This document shows positions 17,200-26,227 of a DNA stretch of 56,630 nt, one piece after another; the stretch's first letter is position 1; every line of letters begins with the position of its first letter. The DNA lies in NCBI GenBank assembly GCA_035361075.1, contig DAOSBX010000020.1, positions 1-56,630 on the forward strand, in the 5' to 3' direction. The notes beneath the pieces were generated by a model. The model did no database searches. It saw only the letters and a program-made list of their open reading frames with translations, and was not told the origin of the DNA. This stretch comes from Candidatus Hydrogenedens sp. Its GTDB lineage: Bacteria; Hydrogenedentota; Hydrogenedentia; Hydrogenedentales; Hydrogenedentaceae. A program made the position numbers and the translations under genes.

Positions 17200-17637
17200 T
17201 TAACCTTTCTTGAAACCTTTTCTACGGGTTCTCAGGATAAGACAATTTCTACCATCATTATCTACATTAAACTGTATTTCTTCAAATGCACGTTTAAGAA
17301 TAATTAAACCAAGTCCATGTGGCTTGATAGTTGTAGGTTGTAGAGGTGCAACTTCCTTTCTGTCTAAAAAGTTTTTTGGTGGGCATGCTCCACAATCCTG
17401 TATTTCAAATTCAAGCCATACTGTTCCCAGTCGTGCTGTTAATTGTATTATACCTGAACGGGAATTGTGGTATGCATGGCGAATACAGTTTGTGCATGCT
17501 TCATCAAGTCCTAAAACAATATCATCTATTCGGTCTTTGGAAAAGCCTACCACGTCTAAATAATTTTTTATTAAAGCCCTAATAGGCTTTAAGAGTTTTG
17601 GATGTGAACGGAATGTTATTTTTAAGTCATCACGCAT
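17200..17637 (-). CDS. HATPase_c anti-sigma factor/serine kinase (RsbW/SpoIIAB-like)
   Basis: GHKL-fold kinase of 145 residues. The N-box reads DEACTNCIRHAY (Glu46 to Asn50), the G1 box is QDCGACPP and the G2 box is PHGLGLIIL. In partner-switching modules such proteins phosphorylate the STAS antagonist and sequester a target. The gene overlaps the phosphatase gene by eight bases and is three bases from the STAS gene, so the three are clearly a set. Whether the target is a sigma factor or the lipid transporter is not shown; no sigma factor lies in this operon. Confidence 0.9.
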   Translation of the reverse strand: MRDDLKITFRSHPKLLKPIRALIKNYLDVVGFSKDRIDDIVLGLDEACTNCIRHAYHNSRSGIIQLTARLGTVWLEFEIQDCGACPPKNFLDRKEVAPLQPTTIKPHGLGLIILKRAFEEIQFNVDNDGRNCLILRTRRKGFKKG

Positions 17638-19318
17638 GGTTTAGCCACCGAAATAGGAGTAATGTGCAATCGTCATGAGGTGAATTAGGTTCTGTGTGTT
17701 TCTGAACTTCACTTAATATCGCCTGTACAAACTGTTCTGCATTTTCAAAATGTATAGTCTCAACCATTTTTTTTAATCTATCAATACCAAATTCTCTGTC
17801 AATAATTTCTTTTTCATTATCTTCATTTCTTGCCTCAATGATTCCGTCGGTAAATAATAAAATAGAGTCTTCCTTCGATAAAATGTCGTTTTCAACTTTC
17901 CATGTGGAGTTAGGTAGAACTCCTAACGGTGGTCCACTTGGGTGGAAACAATAGTCCGTTTTGTGATTTCTTAACCATAATGTCGGTAAATGTCCAGCAT
18001 TAACTACAGAAATTTCTCCAGTCTTTATATCTACAACGACATAACATAAAGAGCAAAACATGCCTTGCTGTCCATACTCGAAGAGGTCTTCATTTAGGGC
18101 ATTGATTACATCCACTTGTGAGGATAATCGTTGTGCCTGAATTCTAAATTCAGTAAGCAATCGCACCATAGCAAGGGAAGCAGGCATTCCTTTTCCAGAT
18201 ACATCTCCTACAATAAACCCAATTTTATCTTTTGGTAATAAAATGACATCATAAAAATCACCACCTACTACCTTTGCTGGCAAAGTTCGTGCATACATAT
18301 CACAATTGTTCGGGATAGATTTCCAATTGTCAAATAAGAAGCCTTGCTGAATGACAGCTGCAGTTTTTAATTCCTGGTCTAATCTATACTTTTCTATTAA
18401 TTCTTGATATATTCGAACATTTTCCATAGCGAGACCTGCCGCATTACCCACAGCGGAGGCAAGTAACAATTCTTCTTCGGTATATCTGCTCTGTTCCGAT
18501 ACTGTATCCATATATAACAAACCGATCACTTTCTCTTTGGCACGAAGCGGAGCACAAATGACAGATTGGACATTTAAGGAAATAATACTTACTGCTTTTT
18601 TTAGCTCATCGTTTTCCATAATATCCTGATAAAGCAGACTTTGCCGTTCTTTAACTACTTTATAAATAACAGTACTGCTAATGGATACTCGATTTACTGG
18701 AACAGAGATAAGATGTCCTCCTTCCCACTGATGAACACGTTGACATTGAGGGCATGGTAATACATTACCGTTTTCGTCTGTTAGTAAAATGGCACCGTGG
18801 TCGATAGGTAGTACACGAGAGGTTGCTTCGATAATTTTGTTTTGTAATTCACAATGATTGAAATTAGTTGCGATTTCATTAATAACTTTGCAAAGGGTCT
18901 CTAATAACAAGTTGGCTCGTTGTTGCTTTGTAGAAGGAAGTGTTGTCTCATCCATGCTGAGAAAGGAATGAGCCACAATAGAACTTTGGTCGCCAATTTC
19001 TGACTCTTTTTTAAGATTTTCTGTTGGCTCTTTGTTCTGCTCTATCTCAAAACGGAAGGTTGTTTTCCCAATCTGAATTAAGTCGCCAGGATGAAGTTCT
19101 CCTGAAAGCATCTTTTGCCCGTTGATGTATGTGCCGTTTGTACTTCCTAAATCTTTCCAGATATAGCCTCCTTCTTTAGCCTTCAATTCAATATGTTTGC
19201 GAGAGACCGCCGGGTCTTCTAAAATTAAACCACATTCTTTAGTTCTGCCAATAATTAAATGGGTAGGGAGAGGTATTTTTTCTCCTTTGTCATCGTTTAC
19301 TAAATATGCTTTGGGCAC
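17630..19318 (-). CDS. FHA-GAF-PP2C (SpoIIE/RsbU-type) serine phosphatase
   Basis: 562-residue signalling phosphatase. An N-terminal FHA domain (residues 20-90: IIGRTKECG, SRKHIELKA, GSTNGTYINGQ) should bind phosphothreonine. A GAF domain spans about residues 140-305 (ICAPLRAKEKVIGLLYMDT). The PP2C domain spans 330-560, with metal-binding aspartates in GGDFYD (Asp354), IVGDVSGKG (Asp372), LFTDGI and DDCTL. It starts at GTG with GGGAGAG just upstream. It should dephosphorylate the STAS protein encoded two genes downstream. It heads the Mla-type operon and has a good promoter candidate. Confidence 0.93.
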   Translation of the reverse strand: MPKAYLVNDDKGEKIPLPTHLIIGRTKECGLILEDPAVSRKHIELKAKEGGYIWKDLGSTNGTYINGQKMLSGELHPGDLIQIGKTTFRFEIEQNKEPTENLKKESEIGDQSSIVAHSFLSMDETTLPSTKQQRANLLLETLCKVINEIATNFNHCELQNKIIEATSRVLPIDHGAILLTDENGNVLPCPQCQRVHQWEGGHLISVPVNRVSISSTVIYKVVKERQSLLYQDIMENDELKKAVSIISLNVQSVICAPLRAKEKVIGLLYMDTVSEQSRYTEEELLLASAVGNAAGLAMENVRIYQELIEKYRLDQELKTAAVIQQGFLFDNWKSIPNNCDMYARTLPAKVVGGDFYDVILLPKDKIGFIVGDVSGKGMPASLAMVRLLTEFRIQAQRLSSQVDVINALNEDLFEYGQQGMFCSLCYVVVDIKTGEISVVNAGHLPTLWLRNHKTDYCFHPSGPPLGVLPNSTWKVENDILSKEDSILLFTDGIIEARNEDNEKEIIDREFGIDRLKKMVETIHFENAEQFVQAILSEVQKHTEPNSPHDDCTLLLFRWLNHA

Positions 19319-19337
19319 TTCGTCTCTCCCAACTCGT

Positions 19338-19366
19338 TTTATAACGATATTATCATTATTTTACAA
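19338..19366 (-). promoter_or_regulatory. candidate sigma-70 promoter of the phosphatase/Mla operon
   Basis: On the minus strand, TTGTAA (19366-19361) and TATAAA (19343-19338) are separated by exactly 17 bases. The -10 box ends about 20 bases before the GTG start of the phosphatase gene, giving a short leader with the GGGAGAG ribosome site. It is the only good match in this 103-bp gap. AT-rich DNA produces chance matches, so confidence is moderate. Confidence 0.45.
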
Positions 19367-19421
19367 CATTTACTAATATATAAAATACAAATTTCTTTGT
19401 TTTCGTTTCATTATAACCATT

Positions 19422-20621
19422 TTATTTTTTAATGAACCACCTATCATTACTAAAAATTGCAATTGGGATTAGCCTTTTCCTATTGGCAATGATTTTTTCT
19501 TGCAATAGCATAAAGTTAGTTACTCTCCCTGGAACAAGTTTAAATGGCGAAATTTTTACACCTAACGATTTTGCAGGGACAACTGAGGCTGAATAAAAAC
19601 ATGTATTTAGTGGCAATGAAGTTGCTTTCTGCCATACAGGGATACAATCTGTAAGGGATGTGGCACTTCCTGCAAGATACGGTGTACCTTTTAAACATAA
19701 TTTTCTATCCTTTTGTAGTTCTACTTGAGAACCGAACTCAGTATATTCTCCTGGTTTCATCCCCATAAATTGTGTGGCATCGGAAACAAGAAACACCTTT
19801 CTCCAACCTTTACACATGGCTATCACTTTTAATATCGGCTCGGGCAAGTGATGCCCATCTGCAATTATAGATACATTCAAGTTGTTGTTCGCAAGGGCAA
19901 ACCATATCGGATTATGATGGCGATGTATGTAATTATGAATACCATTCCCAAGATGGGTACAAATAGTTGCCCCTGCTGTTATTGCCTCTTGCATTGTTTC
20001 TATGGTTGCATTATGATGACCCAGAGCAACCGTTATTTTATGGGCAACCAGGTATTTTATAAAAGAAATGGCATTTTTCAATTCTGGGGCTAATGTTACA
20101 TACAAAATAGCATCACTCAAATGGGAAAAATACTTTTCCCAATCCTTTATAGATGGTTCTCGAACAAATTCTTTTGCATGAGCACCCCGAGGCCCATCTT
20201 CGGAGGAAATCCATGGTCCTTCTAAATGAATCCCAGGAATTGCAGAAGAAAGCTCTTTATGCTTTTTGATAGCATCTGATATAACTGAACAAAGGAATGC
20301 CATTTTTTCAAGAGAATTTGAAACAATTGTTGGAACCCACGAGGTAACACCTATTTTTAATAACTGCTCTGACAATTCTAAGATTTTTATATCATCTAAC
20401 TTCTCGTCTTGAACGCTAATTCCAAACCCACCGTTTATCTGGGCATCAAATAGCAATGGGGCAATAATTGTCTCGTTATCCCCCAAATCTGCCTTTTTTG
20501 TCTTGTTTTCTGCTCCTACCCAAAGGATTTTACCCTCTTTAATACCGCATGTGATTGGTGTATGATGATGAATGGGAATACCTCGAATTGTCAGCATGAT
20601 TCCTTTGTTTATTTTTATCAT
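19422..20621 (-). CDS. nagA: N-acetylglucosamine-6-phosphate deacetylase
   Basis: Removes acetate from GlcNAc-6-phosphate in amino-sugar or peptidoglycan recycling. The protein has the amidohydrolase fold of the E. coli NagA type: FDAQINGGFG replaces the usual HxH, then HLEGPWIS with the metal-binding glutamate. GHHNATIETMQEAITAG and THLGNGI supply the metal histidines, and the catalytic aspartate is in VSDATQFMG. Length is 399 residues. The ATG overlaps the peptidase stop by four bases (ATGA), with AAGGG upstream, so the two genes are coupled. No nagB is visible in the window. Confidence 0.88.
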   Translation of the reverse strand: MIKINKGIMLTIRGIPIHHHTPITCGIKEGKILWVGAENKTKKADLGDNETIIAPLLFDAQINGGFGISVQDEKLDDIKILELSEQLLKIGVTSWVPTIVSNSLEKMAFLCSVISDAIKKHKELSSAIPGIHLEGPWISSEDGPRGAHAKEFVREPSIKDWEKYFSHLSDAILYVTLAPELKNAISFIKYLVAHKITVALGHHNATIETMQEAITAGATICTHLGNGIHNYIHRHHNPIWFALANNNLNVSIIADGHHLPEPILKVIAMCKGWRKVFLVSDATQFMGMKPGEYTEFGSQVELQKDRKLCLKGTPYLAGSATSLTDCIPVWQKATSLPLNTCFYSASVVPAKSLGVKISPFKLVPGRVTNFMLLQEKIIANRKRLIPIAIFSNDRWFIKK

Positions 20622-22006
20622 TTTTCCCTTCCGACCGAATTTATGAGTTCGTTATAGAAATTTAGATACACCCGAATACCTTTCTTTAGAAGGGGTAAGT
20701 TTTGATGTTCATTGGGACCATGAATACCATCATCTGGGAGAGCGAAGCCTAACATGATTGAATCAATACCTAAATATTGTTGGAGCCATGCGACAACAGG
20801 CACACTTCCACCTTCTCTGCGAAATATGGGTTTACGCCCAAATTCTTTTTCTAATGCGTTTACGGCTGATTTCATATACGATGATTTTAAATTCATCAAT
20901 GCTGGTGGGGCACAGGAATGAAGTATTAAATTCCACTTGATTTCAGGTGGACAGTGTGTCTGTAGAAATTCACGAAGGTATGTTTCTATCTTTTCTGGTT
21001 CCTGGTCAGGCACAATTCGCGTCGAAATTTTTGCCCGTGCCTTTGAGGGTAGAACTGTTTTTGCCCCTTCTCCTGTAAAACCTCCGATGATTCCATTAAT
21101 TTCCAGAGTAGGTCTGGCTCCCACTCTTTCAATGGTACTGTATCCAGCTTCGCCATAAAGATGCGACATACCTGTTATATTTTTCCATTCGTCATCACTA
21201 TGTGGAATTTCAGCCAACAATGTTCTTTCTTCTTCGCTTAGTGGACGAACATGTTCATAAAAATGCGGTAGTGTTACCCTCCCCTGTTCATCATGCATTT
21301 TTGCTATGAGTTCACATAGAACATGCAAAGGATTACGGATAGTCCCTCCATAAAGACCACTGTGTAAATCCTGTTTGGGACCTTTTAACTCCAATTCAAA
21401 ATAAGTCAACCCTCGAAGTCCGTATGTTATTGCAGGAATAGTAGGAGCAAAAATACCTGCATCACAATTCAATGCCACATCAGCCTTTAATAAATCTTTG
21501 TATTTTCTTAAAACAAGTTGCATACTGGGAGAACCAATTTCTTCCTCACCTTCAAGGATGTATTTTAAGTGCAGTGGTAAGGTATTATGTGCGAGCCATG
21601 CCTCTGTGGCGGACATCTGGGCTAATAATTGCCCTTTCATATCAGATACACCCCGTCCATAGATATAGTCCCCTTTTATTGTAGGTTCGAATGGCTTTGT
21701 TAGCCATTCACTTTCAGGGTCTGCTGGCTGGACATCATAATGCCCATAGATTAACAATGTGGCTACAGGATTAGGCGGTTTATATTCTGCAAAAACCAGT
21801 GGATGCATGTCAGTCTCGATTAATTCAACTCGATGAAAATCTAATTTCTTAAAATAGTGCATTAACCACTGTGCTGTCCGAAGGACATCCTTTTTGTTTT
21901 CGGACAGTGTAGAAATGGAAGGAATCGATACGAATTCTTTTAAGGAATAAACAAAATCGTTCCAATGCTCATCCACATACGACAAACTTAGATTAGATAA
22001 AGCCAC
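20618..22006 (-). CDS. M20 family dipeptidase (carnosinase/DapE-ArgE-like)
   Basis: Zinc peptidase of 462 residues. Metal ligands and catalytic residues are visible in IYGHYDVQPADP, RGVSDMKGQLLA and ILEGEEEIGSPS. The dimerisation-lid region contains the conserved DLHSGLYGGTIRNPLH histidine. The order and length fit the dipeptidase branch (CNDP-like), not DapE. The start is GTG with AGGAG eight bases upstream. Coupling with nagA suggests turnover of peptides and amino sugars, possibly from peptidoglycan; that link is inferred. Confidence 0.9.
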   Translation of the reverse strand: MALSNLSLSYVDEHWNDFVYSLKEFVSIPSISTLSENKKDVLRTAQWLMHYFKKLDFHRVELIETDMHPLVFAEYKPPNPVATLLIYGHYDVQPADPESEWLTKPFEPTIKGDYIYGRGVSDMKGQLLAQMSATEAWLAHNTLPLHLKYILEGEEEIGSPSMQLVLRKYKDLLKADVALNCDAGIFAPTIPAITYGLRGLTYFELELKGPKQDLHSGLYGGTIRNPLHVLCELIAKMHDEQGRVTLPHFYEHVRPLSEEERTLLAEIPHSDDEWKNITGMSHLYGEAGYSTIERVGARPTLEINGIIGGFTGEGAKTVLPSKARAKISTRIVPDQEPEKIETYLREFLQTHCPPEIKWNLILHSCAPPALMNLKSSYMKSAVNALEKEFGRKPIFRREGGSVPVVAWLQQYLGIDSIMLGFALPDDGIHGPNEHQNLPLLKKGIRVYLNFYNELINSVGREK

Positions 22007-22070
22007 TACGATACTCCTCTTTATGTATCTTAATACCTCTAAAGTTTTAATTTTTTATCTACTAAAAACA

Positions 22071-22104
22071 AAACTACGACACCCCTTTTCCGATGTCGTA
22101 GTTT
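22071..22104 (-). terminator. rho-independent terminator after the NTF2-like lipoprotein gene
   Basis: A perfect 11-bp inverted repeat (arms 22071-22081 and 22094-22104, AAACTACGACA/TGTCGTAGTTT) encloses a 12-base loop. Read on the minus strand, it is followed by a T-rich tail (TGTTTTTAG). It lies 34 bases after the stop of the lipoprotein gene and just upstream of the peptidase gene, separating the two transcripts. Confidence 0.75.
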
Positions 22105-22137
22105 ATATCAATGTGATATTAAATTGGTAAAAGTTTA

Positions 22138-22569
22138 TTAAATATCACTGGCATCCAGACCTGTAACGAGCCAGTTTCCATTTTCGTTTGTGAATGTCAA
22201 TTCTACAGTAGTGGAACCAAAATTGCCTTTTATATCAATAGGATATGCTGTGGCAGTATTTCCATCTACTTTAATTTGTAATTTGCTTAAATCCACTTCA
22301 AGATTATCGAGATAACCTACATCCACTGCCTGTTGTAAAAATTCACGTGCACCAGCCTTATCACCCCATTCATAATGTTCAAATTTTTCGGAGAAAATTC
22401 CCATCACTCCGTCAATGTTTTTTGCCTTTAATGTTTCTGCAAATTGATTAATTTTTGCAGAGATAGCTTCTTCGGGTGTTACCTTTTTTCCAGTCTGACA
22501 ACCGAGAATGACTAAGCTCATGCATACAACGACTGTAGCAATTGTAAGATACAAAATGCGTCTTTTCAT
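22138..22569 (-). CDS. lipoprotein with NTF2/SnoaL-like domain
   Basis: 143-residue predicted lipoprotein. The signal sequence ends at a good lipobox (SLVILGC). The mature part begins with a helix (EEAISAKINQFAETLKAK) and continues with the alternating strands of an NTF2-like fold, including MGIFSEKF, TAYPIDIKG and VELTFTNENGNWLVTG. No catalytic residues can be assigned, and the role is unknown. GGAAAGGG lies seven bases before the ATG. It is a single-gene unit between the UDG-like gene and a terminator. Confidence 0.75.
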   Translation of the reverse strand: MKRRILYLTIATVVVCMSLVILGCQTGKKVTPEEAISAKINQFAETLKAKNIDGVMGIFSEKFEHYEWGDKAGAREFLQQAVDVGYLDNLEVDLSKLQIKVDGNTATAYPIDIKGNFGSTTVELTFTNENGNWLVTGLDASDI

Positions 22570-22682
22570 GTTAGACCCTTTCCTGTTAGTGTTTTGTGTT
22601 ATTCAACTATCTAACTACCTTCTCAAAAAGATATGTCTATATTTATACCACTTTTATTTTTGAATTTCAAGTTATAACCTTA

Positions 22683-23315
22683 TCATTCTCTCTCTATTTC
22701 TCTAATTATACTTCTTACCATTTTCTGAATAATGGGAACCACTTCTTGAGTGAACCATGCATTTTTCTTTAACCAGAGATTATTACGGAATGAAGGATGT
22801 GGACACACTATAATGGGTGGAAAATATTCCTTCCAATGAAATACCGTCTCTGTAAGTGTAGATTTAATTCTATCTTTTAAAAATAATTTATGAGCATATC
22901 CACCTACAAGAAGAATTAACTTATATTTTGAAGTGAAAGGAAGAAGTTTTGACCACCATAAATCGGCACATTCATGTCGTGGTGGCAAATCTCCACCTTT
23001 TACGTTTCGGCCAGGATAACAAAATCCAGTCGGAATGATTGAGAAATACCGTGTATCATAGAACTGTTCTCTTGATACGTTTAGCCATTTCCTTAGTTTG
23101 TCTCCGCTGGGGTCATTCCAGGGCAAGCCTGTTTGATGAACTTTTAATCCTGGTGCCTGTCCTACAATCAAGATAGGAGACGTAATCCCAACCCGCAAAA
23201 TAGGATTTGCTCCTAATGGCAATTTTTTATCGCAAAATCGACATTTTCTAATTTCTTCAGCAATTTGCAATAGCCTTTTATCATTTATGCTCATAGAGGA
23301 ATATTTTTTATCCAT
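22683..23315 (-). CDS. uracil-DNA glycosylase superfamily protein
   Basis: About 210 residues of the UDG fold. The active-site region reads IVGQAPGLKVHQTGLPWNDPSG, quoted here to its core GQAPG and NDPSG. A CRFC cysteine pair near the start, GFCYPG and HECADLWW follow, and the C-terminal motif is PHPSFRNN. Cysteine spacing could support an iron-sulfur cluster as in family 4, but I cannot confirm this. I chose the ATG at 23315, which overlaps the ftsY stop by eight bases; an ATG at 23348 lies deeper inside ftsY. Uracil excision is likely but not certain. Confidence 0.78.
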   Translation of the reverse strand: MDKKYSSMSINDKRLLQIAEEIRKCRFCDKKLPLGANPILRVGITSPILIVGQAPGLKVHQTGLPWNDPSGDKLRKWLNVSREQFYDTRYFSIIPTGFCYPGRNVKGGDLPPRHECADLWWSKLLPFTSKYKLILLVGGYAHKLFLKDRIKSTLTETVFHWKEYFPPIIVCPHPSFRNNLWLKKNAWFTQEVVPIIQKMVRSIIREIERE

Positions 23316-24234
23316 TGAATAAAGCGTCAACAAATGAATTTGGGTCAAAGGGTTGTAGATCTTCTACGCTTTCGCCAACACCAATTAGACGAATAGGTAT
23401 ATTTAATTCTCTCTGAATTCCTAATACTACACCTCCTTTGGCTGTTCCATCCAGTTTTGTTAAAACAATCCCAGTAATATTTAACGCCTCTGTAAATATC
23501 CGTGCCTGTTGCATTGCATTCTGCCCTGTTGTTGCGTCGAGCACGAGTAATACTTCATGTGGTGCTTCGGGCATTCGTTTTTTTATTACACGATGTATCT
23601 TTTTTAATTCTTCCATCAGGTTAACTTTTGTATGTAGTCTACCAGCGGTATCTATAATCACATTATTCGCTTTACGTGCAATTCCAGCATCAACAGCATC
23701 ATATGCTACTGCGGCAGGGTCTGCTCCTTCTTGATGACGAATTAATTCGGCACCGCTACGTTGACTCCATATTTCTAATTGTTCACCAGCCGCAGCTCGA
23801 AATGTATCTCCCGCAGCAAGGATTACTTTTTTCCCTTCTCTCCCTAACAGGGCAGATATTTTCCCTGCAGTTGTAGTTTTTCCTGAACCATTGACACCAA
23901 CAATCAGGGTAACATGTGGAGGTGGTTCCGCAACCCAACAAATTTCATCCTTATCCGAGGTTAACATTTCTGTCATAATTGATTTTAATAAAGCCAATGC
24001 TTGTTCTGGTTCGGTTATCCCTTGCTTTTTTACTTCTTCCTTTAATCGCTCTATCAAAAAAAGACTTGTATTTACTCCCAAATCTGCTTCAATTAATAAT
24101 TCTTCAAGGGAGTTATAAACATCATCACTTAATTTGGGGTATAAGGAAAAAATATTTTTTATTCCATCTGCTAATGCACTTCTTGTCTTTTGTAATTTTT
24201 GTTTAAGATTAGAAAAAAAAGTCATTTTAAACAT
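23308..24234 (-). CDS. ftsY: signal recognition particle receptor FtsY
   Basis: SRP-receptor GTPase delivering ribosomes to the membrane. An N-domain of about 95 residues precedes the G domain with GVNGSGKTTTAGKIS, DTFRAAAGEQL, IIDTAGR and LTKLDGTAKGG. The terminal ending GVGESVEDLQPFDPNSFVDALF is the FtsY signature. There is no long acidic A domain, so it is the short form (308 residues). The ATG at 24234 is eight bases after AAGGAT. The UDG-like gene overlaps its stop codon. Confidence 0.97.
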   Translation of the reverse strand: MFKMTFFSNLKQKLQKTRSALADGIKNIFSLYPKLSDDVYNSLEELLIEADLGVNTSLFLIERLKEEVKKQGITEPEQALALLKSIMTEMLTSDKDEICWVAEPPPHVTLIVGVNGSGKTTTAGKISALLGREGKKVILAAGDTFRAAAGEQLEIWSQRSGAELIRHQEGADPAAVAYDAVDAGIARKANNVIIDTAGRLHTKVNLMEELKKIHRVIKKRMPEAPHEVLLVLDATTGQNAMQQARIFTEALNITGIVLTKLDGTAKGGVVLGIQRELNIPIRLIGVGESVEDLQPFDPNSFVDALFNG

Positions 24235-24316
24235 TTAGATATCCTTTATCTTTAGATTACAAATTAAAAATATGTTGGGAGAATTTGCGGTTTAGAATTA
24301 TAATCCCTCTTATTTT

Positions 24317-25078
24317 TTATGGCAACCTGAACGCATAGAAACCGAAATTCTCACTTGTCAATTCGCTACCTCCATATCCCTCAAAATGACCATCTTCCCG
24401 TTTGGAGACGATACCTGAAACAGCACCACGATTTCCACCCCATTCACAGGACGCACGATCCCAATATGCGACAAGCCGTTGTTCTTGCTTTTGAGCTACC
24501 CCACGAACCTGTGCTCCATTGTCTAATAAGGCAACGAACAAATAAGCATCATCTTGTTGAGAACGTACTAATGCCTTTCCCACAGGGGCATAATTATCAT
24601 CCACATCTCGTACTGCAATGACAAATGTCCCTTCCATGGTTTCTATATTCAAAGGTTTTTGAATTGCTTCATAAATCTGGTTGCTTGCTACTACCTGTGA
24701 CTTCAAATTTTCTGCCATAGTATTTAATTGCTTTCCCAAATTACCAGACCACGGTGATTCTGATGAAAATGAAAATTCGCTACTACTTACTAACCACATC
24801 ATAATTTGGTCTGCATTCAGTCCAGCAAAGATAATAACAATAGTCCCGAGAATAGCAATGATACCCAAAACAATATTTCGTGGACTGGGCAATTCATCTC
24901 CCACTAATAATTGCTCTTCTGCCTGCATTCTTAACCTTTTTTGGTCACGTAGATTATTACCACAGGTTTTACAAATAAGTGTCCCTTCTGGATTGACCGT
25001 GCCACATTGCACACACACCGCATCTGCATCAATCTTCTGTCCAGGTGAGGAACTATAATCTTGTAGTGTCCTTCTCAT
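24317..25078 (-). CDS. zinc-ribbon membrane protein of unknown function
   Basis: 253 residues. Near the N-terminus a zinc ribbon is formed by two CxxC pairs (CVQCGTVNPEGTLICKTC). A single membrane segment at about residues 72-90 (NIVLGIIAILGTIVIIFAGL) separates it from an exported or cytoplasmic C-terminal half of about 155 residues. That half has a strand-rich end with YWDRASCEWGGNRG and GFYAFRLP. I do not recognise the C-terminal domain. It is encoded upstream of ftsY with an 82-bp gap. Confidence 0.65.
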   Translation of the reverse strand: MRRTLQDYSSSPGQKIDADAVCVQCGTVNPEGTLICKTCGNNLRDQKRLRMQAEEQLLVGDELPSPRNIVLGIIAILGTIVIIFAGLNADQIMMWLVSSSEFSFSSESPWSGNLGKQLNTMAENLKSQVVASNQIYEAIQKPLNIETMEGTFVIAVRDVDDNYAPVGKALVRSQQDDAYLFVALLDNGAQVRGVAQKQEQRLVAYWDRASCEWGGNRGAVSGIVSKREDGHFEGYGGSELTSENFGFYAFRLP

Positions 25079-25179
25079 ATAGTAAAACCTTATTCAACAT
25101 ATTTAAAAATTTATCTATTCACCGCTTTATCACTCAATAGTTTACAATTATTCTCTAATTATTATACAATAAAATAATG

Positions 25180-25212
25180 AAAGTATAATACTTTATTAAT
25201 ATTTTATACTTT
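25180..25212. promoter_or_regulatory. candidate palindromic operator upstream of the deacetylase gene
   Basis: AAAGTAT and ATACTTT arms (25180-25186 and 25188-25194) form a perfect palindrome around one base. A third ATACTTT half-site lies at 25206-25212. The palindrome contains TATAAT, a possible -10 box for the plus-strand gene at 25255. No clear -35 box is present. The block lies in a 176-bp divergent gap that is otherwise AT-rich. Chance occurrence in AT-rich DNA is possible. Confidence 0.3.
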
Positions 25213-25254
25213 TGTCATGAATTATTCAATCAAAATTTAATAAAGGAAAACATT

Positions 25255-26217
25255 ATGAAAAAAGAATTTTTTATGTTTGGATTCGCTATTTTCCTATTTA
25301 TGTCAACAATAATTTATTGTGAAGAACCGATAACATATGCGGAACGTTTAGGCTGGGAAAAAGGGAGTCGGGTTATTATATTTCATATTGATGATGTTGG
25401 ACTTTGTCATGGTGCAAACCAAGCAACAATAGAGTCTTTTACTAAAGGAGTAGCCACATCATGCAGTATCATGATGCCCTGTGCATGGGTTGATGAATTT
25501 GTGAAGGAATGGAAAAAAAATCCACAATGGGATGCAGGACTTCATCTAACGTTAACCTCCGAATGGGATAATTACCGTTGGAGTCCCGTCTCCGGTTTTC
25601 AGCAAGTGCTCGGGTTAGTAGATGAATCAGGCTATATGTGGGGAGATGTTGCCGATGTGGTTGTTCATGCAAAACCAGAGGAAGTAGACCGTGAGATTCG
25701 TGCACAATTAGCCCTTGCAGAACGGATGGGAATAAAACCTACACATCTGGATACACACATGGGCACTCTATTTGCCACTCCGGGATTTACAGAAAAATAT
25801 ATCAATTTGGGAATTGAAAAGCAGATACCAGTCCTGTTTCCAGGTGGACACATGCAGTATTTACAGCAAGAATTACCCTTCACTCAGGATTATGTAAAGA
25901 ACTGGGCACAAAAAATCTGGGATGCCGGTTTGCCTGTTTTAGATGATGTTATAACATTTGCCTATGACTGGAAAGTAGAAGATAAATTAGACCAGATGAA
26001 AAAAACATTGCATGAAATGAAACCAGGTGTAACAGAGGTTATTTTACATTGTGCTATTCCGACGGAGGAATTTCCATTTTTCACTCAATCTGCAGTCACA
26101 AGAAAAGGTGATTATTTATTGATGATAAATCCAGAACTTAAAAAATTCCTTGATGATGAAAAAATCATTTTGAGTACATGGAGAGAGTTAAAAGAACGAC
26201 GGGCAAAAGCTAAGTAA
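25255..26217 (+). CDS. ChbG/YdjC family carbohydrate deacetylase, exported
   Basis: Polysaccharide-deacetylase-like hydrolase of 320 residues. A signal peptide (FFMFGFAIFLFMSTIIYC) precedes the YdjC domain. Metal ligands are in FHIDDVGLCHGAN and THLDTHMGTLF, and a conserved GLHLTLTSEW block is present. Family members remove acetyl groups from chito-oligosaccharides, and this one should act outside the cytoplasm. AAAGGA precedes the ATG. The cysteine ending the hydrophobic stretch (IIYCEE) is not a convincing lipobox. NagA elsewhere in the window would fit amino-sugar use. Confidence 0.85.
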   Translation: MKKEFFMFGFAIFLFMSTIIYCEEPITYAERLGWEKGSRVIIFHIDDVGLCHGANQATIESFTKGVATSCSIMMPCAWVDEFVKEWKKNPQWDAGLHLTLTSEWDNYRWSPVSGFQQVLGLVDESGYMWGDVADVVVHAKPEEVDREIRAQLALAERMGIKPTHLDTHMGTLFATPGFTEKYINLGIEKQIPVLFPGGHMQYLQQELPFTQDYVKNWAQKIWDAGLPVLDDVITFAYDWKVEDKLDQMKKTLHEMKPGVTEVILHCAIPTEEFPFFTQSAVTRKGDYLLMINPELKKFLDDEKIILSTWRELKERRAKAK

Positions 26218-26227
26218 ACTATACTTT

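Noticed and set aside
25079..25254. Small RNA or riboswitch between the zinc-ribbon gene and the deacetylase gene
   Set aside because: The AT-rich gap shows only a short palindrome; no conserved riboswitch core or terminator could be made out.
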